8,387 nt of DNA from Chloroflexota bacterium (GTDB taxonomy: Bacteria > Chloroflexota > Limnocylindria > Limnocylindrales > CSP1-4): the NCBI GenBank assembly GCA_013696275.1, contig JACCYW010000072.1, positions 1-8,387 of the forward strand. The letters are read 5' to 3'. Positions 1-6,295 of the stretch are shown one piece after another. The translations under genes were made by a program, and so were the position numbers. The number at the start of each line of letters is the position of its first letter. The first letter of the stretch is position 1. The notes beneath the pieces are model-generated. The model saw nothing but the letters and a program-made list of their open reading frames with translations. It was not told the DNA's origin and ran no database searches.

Positions 1-794
1 GCCGCCAGCTGTTCCGCGCTCGGTCGAGCGGCCGGGTCAGGCGACAGCGCCCAACGGGTGATGTCATCCAGCTCGGCTGGGATGCCCGCCCGAACAGCAG
101 CTGGCGAAGGCACCTCACCGGTCAGCCGAGCCATCGCTACGGCGGCTGCGGTATCGCCGACCCATGCCCGGTTGCCGGTCAGCATCTCGTACAGCATCAG
201 GCCCAGGGCGTAGATGTCCGAGGCAGGTGCGGTGGTCTCGCCGCGCGCCTGCTCCGGACTGAAATAGTGGACACTGCCCATGGTCATGCCCGGAACGGTC
301 AGCTCAGCTTCCGCGAATGCCTGCGCGATGCCGAAATCACCGACCTTGACGCGCCCGGCACTGGTGAGCAGCACATTGGAGGGCTTGATGTCGCGGTGGA
401 CGATGCCCCGGCTATGGGCGGCCGCCAATGCGTCCGCCACCTGGCGTGCGATCCGGGCAGCTGCGTCCGCTGGCAGCGCGCCACGCTCGCGAAGCAGCTG
501 AGCCAGATCCCCGGCCGTCACCAGCTCCATGACGATGAACGGACCCGCCTCGTCGGTGCCGTAGTCGAAGACGTTGACGATGTTGGGGTGATCGAGGGCG
601 GCGACTGACTGGGCCTCCTGGCGGAAGCGGGCGATGAACGCCTCATCCGTGCCGTACTCGGCGCGCAGGACCTTGACCGCCACAGCGCGGCCCAACTGTG
701 CGTCCTGGGCACGGAAGATCCTGGCCATCCCGCCTTGGCCGAGGAGCTCGACCAGACGGTACCGACCGCCCAGGATGCGCCCGACCTCAGCCAA
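1..794 (-). CDS. Serine/threonine protein kinase (PknB-like), N-terminal kinase domain, 3' end outside window
   Basis: Hanks-type kinase that phosphorylates Ser/Thr of target proteins, probably at the membrane if the unseen C-terminal part has the usual transmembrane helix. The visible 264 residues carry the whole catalytic domain: glycine loop LGQGGMA (residues 18-24), lysine K41 in AVKV, catalytic loop HRDIKPSN with D135, DFG at 153-155, activation segment ending in SPEQARGE, then SDIYALGLMLYEMLTG and the closing ARPSAEQLA near the window edge. All catalytic residues are present, so it should be active. Start: the frame is closed by the galU stop (825-827), and the only usual start codon before the glycine loop is TTG at 792-794, preceded by GGGGGA eight bases upstream. 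It lies 30 bases after galU on the same strand and in the same frame, so the two are probably co-transcribed. Any sensor domain (for example PASTA repeats) is not visible. Confidence 0.93.
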   Translation of the reverse strand, partial: MAEVGRILGGRYRLVELLGQGGMARIFRAQDAQLGRAVAVKVLRAEYGTDEAFIARFRQEAQSVAALDHPNIVNVFDYGTDEAGPFIVMELVTAGDLAQLLRERGALPADAAARIARQVADALAAAHSRGIVHRDIKPSNVLLTSAGRVKVGDFGIAQAFAEAELTVPGMTMGSVHYFSPEQARGETTAPASDIYALGLMLYEMLTGNRAWVGDTAAAVAMARLTGEVPSPAAVRAGIPAELDDITRWALSPDPAARPSAEQLA

Positions 795-824
795 GCGGCC
801 GATCCCCCATATCGGGTGCCACCC

Positions 825-1703
825 TCAGGCGAGATCCAACGAGTTCAGGAAGCGGCGGAAGCCCGCCCCGATGTCGGGCCGCCGAAGGGCCAACTCGACC
901 GAAGCCTCCAACCAGCCGATGGTGGTGCCAGCGTCGAAGCGCTGCCCGCGAAACGCATAGGCGTACACGTCCTGTTCCTCGAGGAGCGCTCCGATGGCGT
1001 CTGTCAGTTGGATCTCCCCACCCGACCCGCGCGGTGTCTGCTCCAGCTTCTCGAAAATCTTTGGTGTCAGCACATACCGCCCGATCACGGCCAGGTTACT
1101 CGGCGCGTCGGCGGGGTCAGGCTTCTCGATCAGGCCGAGCACCCGGCTGAGGCGCTCATCGCCGGTCTCCGCCTTGTGGTCCGGCGCGACGACACCGTAT
1201 CGACGGGTCTCCTCGGGCGGCACTTCCATCACCGCCACGACGCTGGAATGGGTCCGGTCGTAGACATCGACCAGCTGCGCGATGCATGAGCGCTCGGAGG
1301 CCACTACATCGTCAGACAGCATGACCGCGAACGGCTCGTGCCCGACGAGCTCCTTGGCTATGAGCACCGCATGGCCCAGCCCCAGCTGCTCCTTCTGACG
1401 GACGTAGCTGATCTGGGCCATGTCGCCGATCTGCCGGACGCGCCGCAGCATCTCGATGTCGCCCTTCTCCTCGAGCAGGTGCTCCAGCTCATAGTTGTGA
1501 TCGAAATGGTCCTCGATGGCTCGCTTCTGGCTGCTGGTCACGATGATGATCTGATCGATGCCCGCCGCGACGGCCTCTTCCACGGCGTATTGGATGACCG
1601 GTTTGTCGACCAGCGGCAGCATCTCCTTGGGCTGTGCCTTGGTGGCCGGCAGGAACCTGGTGCCCCAGCCGGCGGCAGGGAGGACAGCTTTTCGGACGCG
1701 CAT
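825..1703 (-). CDS. galU: UTP-glucose-1-phosphate uridylyltransferase
   Basis: Makes UDP-glucose and pyrophosphate from UTP and glucose-1-phosphate in the cytoplasm, feeding cell-surface polysaccharide, glycolipid and trehalose or galactose pathways. At 292 residues it has the normal length of bacterial GalU. Visible signatures: nucleotide-binding loop PAAGWGTRFLPATKA (9-23), KEMLPLVDKPVIQYAVEEA (26-44), RQKEQLGLGHAV (102-113), metal-site LSDD (129-132), IEKP (192-195), GRY (208-210), GGEIQLTD (228-235) and a GTTIGWLEA stretch (259-267) near the C-terminus. The ATG at 1701-1703 gives the canonical RKAVLPAAG start; GAGG lies four bases upstream, a rather close ribosome site. The protein kinase gene follows after 30 bases. 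Other sugar nucleotidyltransferases such as RmlA are less likely, given the GalU-type motifs along the full length. Confidence 0.96.
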   Translation of the reverse strand: MRVRKAVLPAAGWGTRFLPATKAQPKEMLPLVDKPVIQYAVEEAVAAGIDQIIIVTSSQKRAIEDHFDHNYELEHLLEEKGDIEMLRRVRQIGDMAQISYVRQKEQLGLGHAVLIAKELVGHEPFAVMLSDDVVASERSCIAQLVDVYDRTHSSVVAVMEVPPEETRRYGVVAPDHKAETGDERLSRVLGLIEKPDPADAPSNLAVIGRYVLTPKIFEKLEQTPRGSGGEIQLTDAIGALLEEQDVYAYAFRGQRFDAGTTIGWLEASVELALRRPDIGAGFRRFLNSLDLA

Positions 1704-1779
1704 CGAACCTCGTCGCGAGTGCCTGGATGGTCGCTCCGTCCTCCGTGAACGGGAGTGGATGTCGTGGGGACGGGCGTCC

Positions 1780-1785
1780 AGTATA
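1780..1785 (-). promoter_or_regulatory. Candidate -10 box for galU
   Basis: TATACT on the minus strand, a 5/6 match to the sigma-70 -10 consensus, lies about 77 bases upstream of the galU ATG. No good -35 hexamer is visible at the usual distance. It would give galU a leader of about 70 bases and its own transcription unit, consistent with the candidate terminator further upstream. Confidence 0.35.
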
Positions 1786-1907
1786 GGGAGGCGCTGGAGA
1801 GTGGCGACCTCTTCCGAGCTGTGTGATCCTCATCCATGCCTCCCTGGACTGGTAGCGAACGGATCGGGGTGCCGTTGGCAAGCTGGGACCGGTCTGCGAG
1901 CGCGGCG

Positions 1908-1934
1908 AAACGGTCTAAGCGGGCTTAGCGACCG
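1908..1934 (-). terminator. Candidate rho-independent terminator of the upstream transporter operon
   Basis: On the minus strand, CGGT-CG-CTAAG-CCCG-CTTAG-ACCG forms a five-base-pair stem with a CCCG loop, continued after a two-base bulge by four more pairs, and is followed by TTTC. It lies about 130 bases after the EamA stop and before the galU promoter region. The T tract is short, so termination is likely but not certain. The rest of the 1704-2067 spacer shows no gene on either strand. Confidence 0.42.
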
Positions 1935-2007
1935 TCAGATCGGTCGATACGCTCCACTACCAATCCACCCAGGCATAGGCAAGGATCGATCGCGCTGGGC
2001 TGGGCCT

Positions 2008-2032
2008 GCCTGAGGGGTGGCGGCCGTCAGGC
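2008..2032 (-). other. Weak inverted repeat after the EamA gene
   Basis: GCCTGA (2008-2013) and TCAGGC (2027-2032) are perfect complements separated by 13 bases, about 35 bases after the EamA stop. The loop is long and no T tract follows, so this is only a possible mRNA 3' hairpin. Confidence 0.2.
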
Positions 2033-2067
2033 CAGCGACTACGCGGAACACACTCCTCAGCCTCTGC

Positions 2068-3054
2068 TCAGCCGCCGCCTCCAGCGCTGGTGACCGCGGG
2101 TGCCCGATAGGCTGACGGGCGTTGCAAGATGGCGCCCGAGGCGATGACAGCCGCCGCGCCGGCCACCTGGATGAGCGACGGGCGCTCACCAAGCAATAGG
2201 GCGGCCAGCGCTACGCCGACGACCGGCTCCAGCATCATCAGGATCGCTGCGCGAGCCGGACCGATGCGGCGGATGCCATCGACCAACGCAGTGGTCGGCA
2301 GAGCGGCGCCCACGATGGCGGCCATGAACAGCCACGGCCAGGCGGGCTCTACCAGCGATGCGCCCAGGCCGTCGAGCTGGCCGGCGACCACGGTCAGGAA
2401 CAGGAAGACCACTCCGGCCGACAGGATGAGGAAGCCCGACGAGGCCAACGCGGGCACCGACGGGAAGCCCCGGCCGGTGATGAGCGAGAAGGTGGCCTGG
2501 CAGACGGCCGCCAACGCGGCCAAGGCCAGGCCAAGCGGGTCGATGGAGAGCCCGTTCCCGGTAGCCGGCGCGAGGACGACGACAAGCAGGCCGGCCGAGG
2601 CCAGGGTCAGGGCGATGGCGCGCCGTCGGTCGATGGGCTCGCCATAGAAACGGACCGCGCCCAGGGAAACGAGCGCCGGATAAGCGTAGAAGGTGACCAG
2701 GACCGGCGCCACAGCAGCACGCTCGAGTGCCGCGAAGAGGGCCAGATTGAGCCCCGCCCCACACGCCGACGCAGCCAGTAACGCGACGCGCTCCCGCCGG
2801 GCGACCAGCCACGGCCTGGGGATGGCTTCGCGCCCGGCCCACGCCAACGCCGCCATCGCCGCGGCCACCGCCAGCCCGCCGACCAGCGAGCGGATGGTCA
2901 CGTACGGCAGCGCCGACACGCCGAGCTCGCCCATCCGACGCGCGGACAGGCCGAGCGTCCCGAAGCCGATCGCGGCCGCCATCACGAGCGCCGGCCCGCC
3001 AAGGATCGAGGCGCCCATAAGGGCCCCGCCGAGGCTACTGCGGCCCGACGTCAC
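2068..3054 (-). CDS. EamA-family (drug/metabolite transporter superfamily) permease
   Basis: An inner-membrane transporter of 328 residues with two EamA halves and about ten helices, the normal size and layout of the family. The first half covers roughly residues 20-160 and has TFYAYPALVSLGAVRFYGEP (121-140) before a helix with SAGLLVVVLAP. The second covers roughly 172-310, with RIGPARAAILMMLEPVVGVA (263-282), then LLLGERPSLIQVAGAAAVIA, the typical EamA ending. Members export amino acids, metabolites or drugs; the substrate cannot be read here. The start is GTG at 3052-3054, overlapping the TGA stop of the upstream membrane protein gene by four bases (GTGA), which points to translational coupling. 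An internal ATG at residue 13 would still keep the first helix. The C-terminal tail after residue 311 is a short soluble extension ending in four glycines. Confidence 0.92.
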   Translation of the reverse strand: MTSGRSSLGGALMGASILGGPALVMAAAIGFGTLGLSARRMGELGVSALPYVTIRSLVGGLAVAAAMAALAWAGREAIPRPWLVARRERVALLAASACGAGLNLALFAALERAAVAPVLVTFYAYPALVSLGAVRFYGEPIDRRRAIALTLASAGLLVVVLAPATGNGLSIDPLGLALAALAAVCQATFSLITGRGFPSVPALASSGFLILSAGVVFLFLTVVAGQLDGLGASLVEPAWPWLFMAAIVGAALPTTALVDGIRRIGPARAAILMMLEPVVGVALAALLLGERPSLIQVAGAAAVIASGAILQRPSAYRAPAVTSAGGGG

Positions 3055-4118
3055 CGTTCGCTGCCAGTCGCCTCCGAGCGTTCGTGCCGTGCTCCGCGCA
3101 GGACGATGCCGGTGAACGGCACGCGTATCTCCCGGAAGATCTCGATGGAGACCAGGAAACCAGCGAACAGGAGCACGACGCCCAGGAACTTGCCGGTCTG
3201 GAAAAGCTCGGTGGATCCGAAGCGATTGAGGCTGTCGGTCACGGTCGGGATGAGCGCGCCGACCGCGATGAGCAGGGTCGCCGGCACGCGGCTGTGGATC
3301 CGCCCGGTCAACAGGTCGCGGACGGCTCCCGGGATCGAGGCCAGTAGGTTGACGGTGATGGCGATCGGTGCGATGAAGAGGTTGAACAGGAACTGGTCAC
3401 CCGGCTGCCCGGCGTCGAGCGAGTATCCCAACACCCTGCGCTTGGGCATGAACATGTAGGTGGAGAAGAGGGCGCCCAGCGTCAGCGCGAAGGCGCCGGT
3501 GATATTCATGAACGGCGTCAACAGCCGAAGCGTGCCGGGCAGGACGCTTCCGGTCGGGATACCGGTGGCCGGGTCCAGCGAGTAGCCGGGAGCGGGGATG
3601 CTGATGGTGAACATGAGGGCCACGCTGACGACGGTCGCGCCGATCACCCCCAGGGCCGCCATATACGGCCACCGTTCGTTCTGGAAGTAGGTCTCCACGG
3701 CCACGGCCAGGGCCAGCACGCCGGCCGCGATGAGGTAGATGAGCGGCATGGAGCCCGCGTCGGCGTACTCGGTCGGGAATCGCCTGGGCGTGAGGAACGT
3801 GAACAGGCCGGCCAGGAACAGGCACATGGCGAACGCGTACCCGAAGCGCGTGCGGCCGAGGAGAAAGGCCGTCCCGAGCCCGAGCCAGCCAGCCGTCCAG
3901 ACTGCGCCGGTCAGGTACCAGGTCCGATAGAGGCCCTCGTTCCAGCCCAGTGCCGCTGCCACCGCCTCGCAAGCCGAACCGATAGCGAAGAAGGTCATGC
4001 CGACCGACCAGACGAGCTGATACGCGCGCCTGCGTTGCAGGAACTGGTCCAGCAGGGCGAGCGCGAATATCGCAGCCAGGAAGGCGGTCAGGCCGGGGAC
4101 GAGGATCTCGAGCGACAC
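3051..4118 (-). CDS. Polytopic membrane protein of unknown function, about ten helices
   Basis: I do not recognise a named family. The 355-residue protein is strongly hydrophobic, with helix-like stretches near 5-23, 34-57, 67-88, 92-110, 124-143, 150-173, 198-222, 243-263, 278-296 and 309-328. The loop between helices 6 and 7 (174-196, with PAPGYSLDPATGIPTG) and the one between 7 and 8 (224-242, MPKRRVLGYSLDAG) are the longest polar parts. The tail after 340 is charged (RGARHERSEATGSER). There are no obvious catalytic or metal motifs. Start is GTG at 4116-4118, giving MSLEILVPGL; no clear ribosome site precedes it. It sits 30 bases after the CXXC protein gene and overlaps the EamA transporter start by GTGA, so it may act with one of them. 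Confidence 0.85.
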   Translation of the reverse strand: MSLEILVPGLTAFLAAIFALALLDQFLQRRRAYQLVWSVGMTFFAIGSACEAVAAALGWNEGLYRTWYLTGAVWTAGWLGLGTAFLLGRTRFGYAFAMCLFLAGLFTFLTPRRFPTEYADAGSMPLIYLIAAGVLALAVAVETYFQNERWPYMAALGVIGATVVSVALMFTISIPAPGYSLDPATGIPTGSVLPGTLRLLTPFMNITGAFALTLGALFSTYMFMPKRRVLGYSLDAGQPGDQFLFNLFIAPIAITVNLLASIPGAVRDLLTGRIHSRVPATLLIAVGALIPTVTDSLNRFGSTELFQTGKFLGVVLLFAGFLVSIEIFREIRVPFTGIVLRGARHERSEATGSER

Positions 4119-4148
4119 GGGGTCGGTAGGTGGACGCTGGCTGCCGGC

Positions 4149-4526
4149 TCAGGCTGCGACGAGCTCGTGTGCCTCGCGGTGCAAGCCATCGCATAGGCCC
4201 CAGCGCCCTTCCTGACCGGGGATGGCGATGGGACGCATGATCTCGCGCACATCGGATAGCCGGCAGAAGTAATAGCCCTTGCCGGACGCCCAGGAGCGGA
4301 AATGGGCGGGGTCGGCGTGGAATTGGTGCGGACCGGGATTGAGCTGCACGGCCACTGCCCAAGTGGGCGGCGCCTCCGGCGACACGATGTCCATGATGGA
4401 GACCCGGAACGGCGTGCCATCGATGTGCGCACCGCAGCCAGCACAGCGGATGGCGTCCGATTCCTCGAATACCGTCGGGATGCGGATACCCATGATCTCG
4501 CCACCGCGGAAGCGTGCCGTAGTCAC
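4149..4526 (-). CDS. Small cytoplasmic protein of unknown function with a CXXC motif
   Basis: Not recognised. The 125 residues have no signal peptide or membrane helix. A CAGC motif (C28, C31) followed by H34, with further C88 and C112 and histidines at 67, 70, 75, 117 and 120, suggests a structural zinc or redox site; this is inference. Start choice: GTG at 4524-4526 has no ribosome site, but a TACGAT -10 box ends seven bases upstream, which places the transcription start at the GTG itself, so a leaderless message is likely. The alternative is ATG at 4491-4493 (residue 12, MGIRIPTVFEE), with GGTGG seven bases before it; the tract upstream of residue 12 is poorly protein-like, so this shorter form is possible. 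First gene of the likely three-gene operon with the membrane protein and the EamA transporter. Confidence 0.82.
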   Translation of the reverse strand: MTTARFRGGEIMGIRIPTVFEESDAIRCAGCGAHIDGTPFRVSIMDIVSPEAPPTWAVAVQLNPGPHQFHADPAHFRSWASGKGYYFCRLSDVREIMRPIAIPGQEGRWGLCDGLHREAHELVAA

Positions 4527-4533
4527 GTGCTCG

Positions 4534-4539
4534 ATCGTA
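4534..4539 (-). promoter_or_regulatory. -10 box of the three-gene operon, leaderless arrangement
   Basis: TACGAT on the minus strand matches the TANNNT core of a -10 element, with seven bases between it and the GTG start at 4526. That spacing puts the first transcribed base on the start codon. The region where the -35 should lie (about 4557-4562) is GC-rich with no consensus match. Confidence 0.5.
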
Positions 4540-4566
4540 GCAGGCGCGCCCCGGCGGTGGCCCAGG

Positions 4567-4587
4567 GGCAGCCCCGCCGGGGCTGCC
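4567..4587. other. Perfect nine-base-pair hairpin upstream of the operon promoter
   Basis: GGCAGCCCC and GGGGCTGCC are exact complements separated by GCC. The stem is very stable and lies just upstream of where the -35 of the minus-strand operon should be. No T tract follows on either strand, so it is not a standard terminator. It could be an operator, a transcription block between the operon and the decayed region to its right, or a chance GC palindrome. Confidence 0.4.
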
Positions 4588-4589
4588 TG

Positions 4590-5156
4590 CCGCCGCCCCT
4601 CGGCGCTGGGGCATCGTCCGCCCGGCGGCCCTGTGCACCGGCGAAGGACCTCATGCCGGAGTGCCAGGCGTCCTTTCGTCCCCTGAGCGAGCAGCCGATG
4701 GATGTGGCGGCCCTCAGCAGGCCCCTGTCGGTCCGTTCGTCCAGAAGCTGCGCGGCCACCTCATCAAGAGGGCCCAAACATTGACGTCCATCCGGATGGG
4801 TTGTGCTGGCTGCGGCTGTCCTGCTGCTGGTATCAAGCGCGCTGGGCGCTGCGAGCGACAACACCCCTGATAGGTCGAGCGGCGGACTGCCGCGATCGAA
4901 GCGCGCGAGGTATTCGGCCTTGCAGCTGACATGGAGACATTCAGAGCAATCCTAGGGAATGCGCTTGTTGTCGACTCGGCGCGCTGGGGTGTCCCGATGA
5001 CCCCAAGGACACGGGGCCACAAGCAGCGTGCGTAGAGGTCAGAGACCCTCGGTCGGGCCGCTTCCTCAGCTGTCTGAGTTCGAGCCAGACGGGACGGGAA
5101 GCGGAGAGGCATACCCACTCGCCCTGAAGCCCCGTTAGGATCTCGCCGGTCTGATC
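4590..5156. other. Gene-poor stretch with at most short coding remnants
   Basis: No convincing complete gene on either strand. Two overlapping plus-strand pieces look faintly coding. One (4797-4955) encodes a leader-like hydrophobic segment, VVLAAAVLLLVSSALGAAS, without a usable start or ribosome site. The other (4874-5032) is a 53-codon open stretch including VFGLAADMETFRAILGNAL, following an in-frame TAG. Neither could be assigned. The long minus-strand frames here are arginine- and serine-rich with no domain pattern and are not believed. Confidence 0.4.
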
Positions 5157-5291
5157 ATGTATTGGAACAAGGTGGTGCCCGCAGCGACCTACCCGGACTT
5201 CCAGCTGGCGGAGCTTGCCCTCGATGGAGCGATCGGTGGCGCCGCGTTCTTACTGACCTTCCCGGTCGTGGCGAGGCGGCGGCCCTCGTGA
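5157..5291 (+). CDS. Possible 44-residue small membrane protein
   Basis: Not recognised. ATG at 5157 opens a 44-codon frame whose codons are mostly G/C at the third position. The peptide begins MYWNKVVPAATYPDFQLAE, continues with one hydrophobic segment (AIGGAAFLLTFPVVA, residues 26-40) and ends RRRPS, the arrangement of a single-helix protein with a positively charged end. TAGGAT at 5136-5141 could be a -10 box that would give a very short leader. There is no ribosome site, so it may equally be the tail of a decayed larger gene or chance. Confidence 0.3.
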   Translation: MYWNKVVPAATYPDFQLAELALDGAIGGAAFLLTFPVVARRRPS

Positions 5292-5362
5292 TCGCGCCAA
5301 GGCCGGCGGCGCGGAGCCGACCGCGGATAGCGCGTCCCGGACCCTCTGCCGCGAGAACACCC

Positions 5363-5385
5363 TGACAGCCACGTTGACAGCCACG
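5363..5385 (+). repeat. Tandem 11-base direct repeat, possible integrase arm-type sites
   Basis: TGACAGCCACG occurs at 5363-5373 and again at 5375-5385, separated by one T (period 12). The period keeps a reading frame, so it also encodes LTATLTAT at the end of a 51-codon open stretch (5257-5409, stop TGA 5410-5412). Tyrosine integrases often bind short direct repeats that overlap the end of their own gene beside the attachment core. The tRNA-Lys fragment lies about 100 bases downstream, which fits this reading, but no integrase catalytic motif is present here. Confidence 0.5.
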
Positions 5386-5488
5386 GCGGTGAGAGTCCGT
5401 CCGACGCGGTGAACCTGGTGCACGGCGACCGCGCGCGGGGTTGACGCCAGAGGTGTTCAAGCGACCCTGTGAACGTCGCCCGCTGAGA

Positions 5489-5529
5489 CTTTTAATCCTC
5501 GTGTCCTGGGTTCGAATCCCTTCCGGCAA
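5489..5529 (+). other. 3' half of a tRNA-Lys(UUU): candidate attachment-site remnant
   Basis: CTTTTAA (5489-5495) is a complete anticodon loop with anticodon TTT at 5491-5493, so lysine. It is followed by TCCTC (3' strand of the anticodon stem), GTGTC (variable loop), CTGGG-TTCGAAT-CCC (T arm) and TTCCGGCAA (acceptor 3' strand region). The bases before the loop (TGAGA) pair only partly with TCCTC, the outer two T-stem pairs are lost (possibly by a two-base deletion after CCC), and no D arm or acceptor 5' strand is found upstream. It is therefore not a working tRNA gene. A 3' tRNA half left alone is the classic product of integration of a mobile element into a tRNA gene. Confidence 0.65.
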
Positions 5530-5598
5530 CTGTGGAGCCTGCGGACGGCCACTTGACGGTTGCGTGACTGCTACATCGAACTCACTGGGTGGACTGTC

Positions 5599-5701
5599 GT
5601 GAAAGATTCTGGAAGACGCGTTGAACGCGGTTCACGACGCCCTGTCGGCCGGTTGGTACATCGGCCGTCCGAGCTATCACGTCACCTTGGAGCCGGGCTA
5701 G
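5599..5701 (+). pseudogene. N-terminal fragment of the small AGWYIGRPS-family protein (copy 1)
   Basis: GTG at 5599-5601 begins MKD; an extra T near 5608 shifts the frame, after which the reading is LEDALNAVHDALSAGWYIGR, then PSYHVTLEPG and TAG (5699-5701). Thirteen of 16 residues from HDA to the following His match copy 2 (HDATPAGWYIGRPSFH), and the first 21 bases also align with the start of copy 2 once the extra T is ignored. The second half of the family sequence (WLLYGFD, VGLRSREW) is absent. Function unknown. An ORF in another frame crosses the same bases but loses the conserved motif. Confidence 0.6.
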
Positions 5702-5804
5702 ATCGCCGGCCCGCCCCACCAGAGCCGGGGCTGGGATCTCCTCCTGGCGGCCCGATCGGGGCTCGCACGATGACGCGACGGCTGGTGACCTCGCCTCGGC
5801 GCGG

Positions 5805-5810
5805 TACAGT
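5805..5810 (+). promoter_or_regulatory. Candidate -10 box for the NTF2-like gene
   Basis: TACAGT, a 4/6 match to the -10 consensus, lies 39 bases before the GTG start. The best -35 candidates (TGGTGA at 5783-5788, spacer 16) are poor. Confidence 0.33.
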
Positions 5811-5835
5811 CGCGTGCAAACGCCAATAGCCCACC

Positions 5836-5842
5836 GGAGGAG
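5836..5842 (+). promoter_or_regulatory. Ribosome binding site fixing the NTF2-like start
   Basis: GGAGGAG with seven bases before GTG 5850. This favours GTG 5850 over the upstream in-frame ATG at 5814, whose extra residues (MQTPIAHRRSRS) are read from the ribosome site itself. Confidence 0.75.
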
Positions 5843-5849
5843 CCGATCC

Positions 5850-6295
5850 GTGAAGGTAACGAGCAACCGCGACGCAGTCGACCGATTTCTCGCCGCCTTG
5901 GCCACGCGAGACGTCGCTACGCTCTCTGAGTTGATCGCTCCGGACGCCGTCGAGGAGTACCCGCAATCCGGGGAGCGGCTCACCGGCCGGGACAACATCA
6001 TCGCCGCGGTCCGAAACTATCCGGGCGGCCTGCCGGACGCCAAGCTCCTGGCGGTAGCCGGCGGCGAGGAGGATCGTTGGGTGATGACCCCGGCCTACAC
6101 GGTGCTCAACGTCGAGGGTAGCGGGAATCACTACACGTGTGCCTTCCGCGCGGAGTATCCCGACTCTGGTGTCTGGTACGGGTGGCCATGCTCGAGCTCC
6201 GGAATGGTCAGGTCGTGAGATCCACTGAGTTCTACGGCCAACCCTTCGCTGCACCGGCGTGGCGGGCAGATTGGCGGGACCCGGCGCCAGAGTGA
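5850..6295 (+). pseudogene. NTF2/SnoaL-like protein, interrupted by one frameshift
   Basis: Small alpha+beta cone-fold protein of the NTF2-like superfamily (SnoaL-like). Members are enzymes or ligand binders and the ligand cannot be inferred. The N-terminal part is typical: NRDAVDRFLAALATRDVATL, then LIAPDAVEEYPQSGERLTGR with DNI, then PAYTVLNVEGSGNHYTCAFR. After VWYG (residue 111, GGG at 6180-6182) the frame turns into WPCSSSGMVRS and stops at 6216-6218. Adding one base to that G run restores VAMLELRNGQVVRSTEFYGQ and PFAAPAWRADWRDPAPE, the expected family ending, with TGA at 6293-6295 and a total of 148 residues. A missing G in a homopolymer could be a real mutation or a sequencing error. 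The restored stop overlaps the GTG of the next gene by four bases (GTGA), which supports the repair. Confidence 0.8.

Noticed and set aside
735..1289. Plus-strand frames opposite galU and the kinase
   Set aside because: They are antisense to two genes with full sets of conserved motifs.
3397..4638. 413-residue minus-strand frame overlapping the membrane and CXXC genes
   Set aside because: Out-of-frame shadow: very high Arg, Pro and His, no hydrophobic segments or motifs, while the overlapping frames encode clear helices.
5155..5529. A 124-residue minus-strand frame across the tRNA fragment and repeats
   Set aside because: Its first residues are the complement of the tRNA T arm and its Ser-His-Arg-Arg-Gly-Cys-Gln repeats are just the antisense of the 11-base direct repeats; no domain pattern or ribosome site.
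5489..5529. A functional tRNA-Lys gene
   Set aside because: No 5' acceptor strand or D arm is present, the anticodon stem pairs poorly and the T stem is incomplete.
5814..5849. Upstream ATG start for the NTF2-like gene
   Set aside because: It would translate the GGAGGAG ribosome site and add 12 residues foreign to the family; GTG 5850 sits at the right distance from that site.
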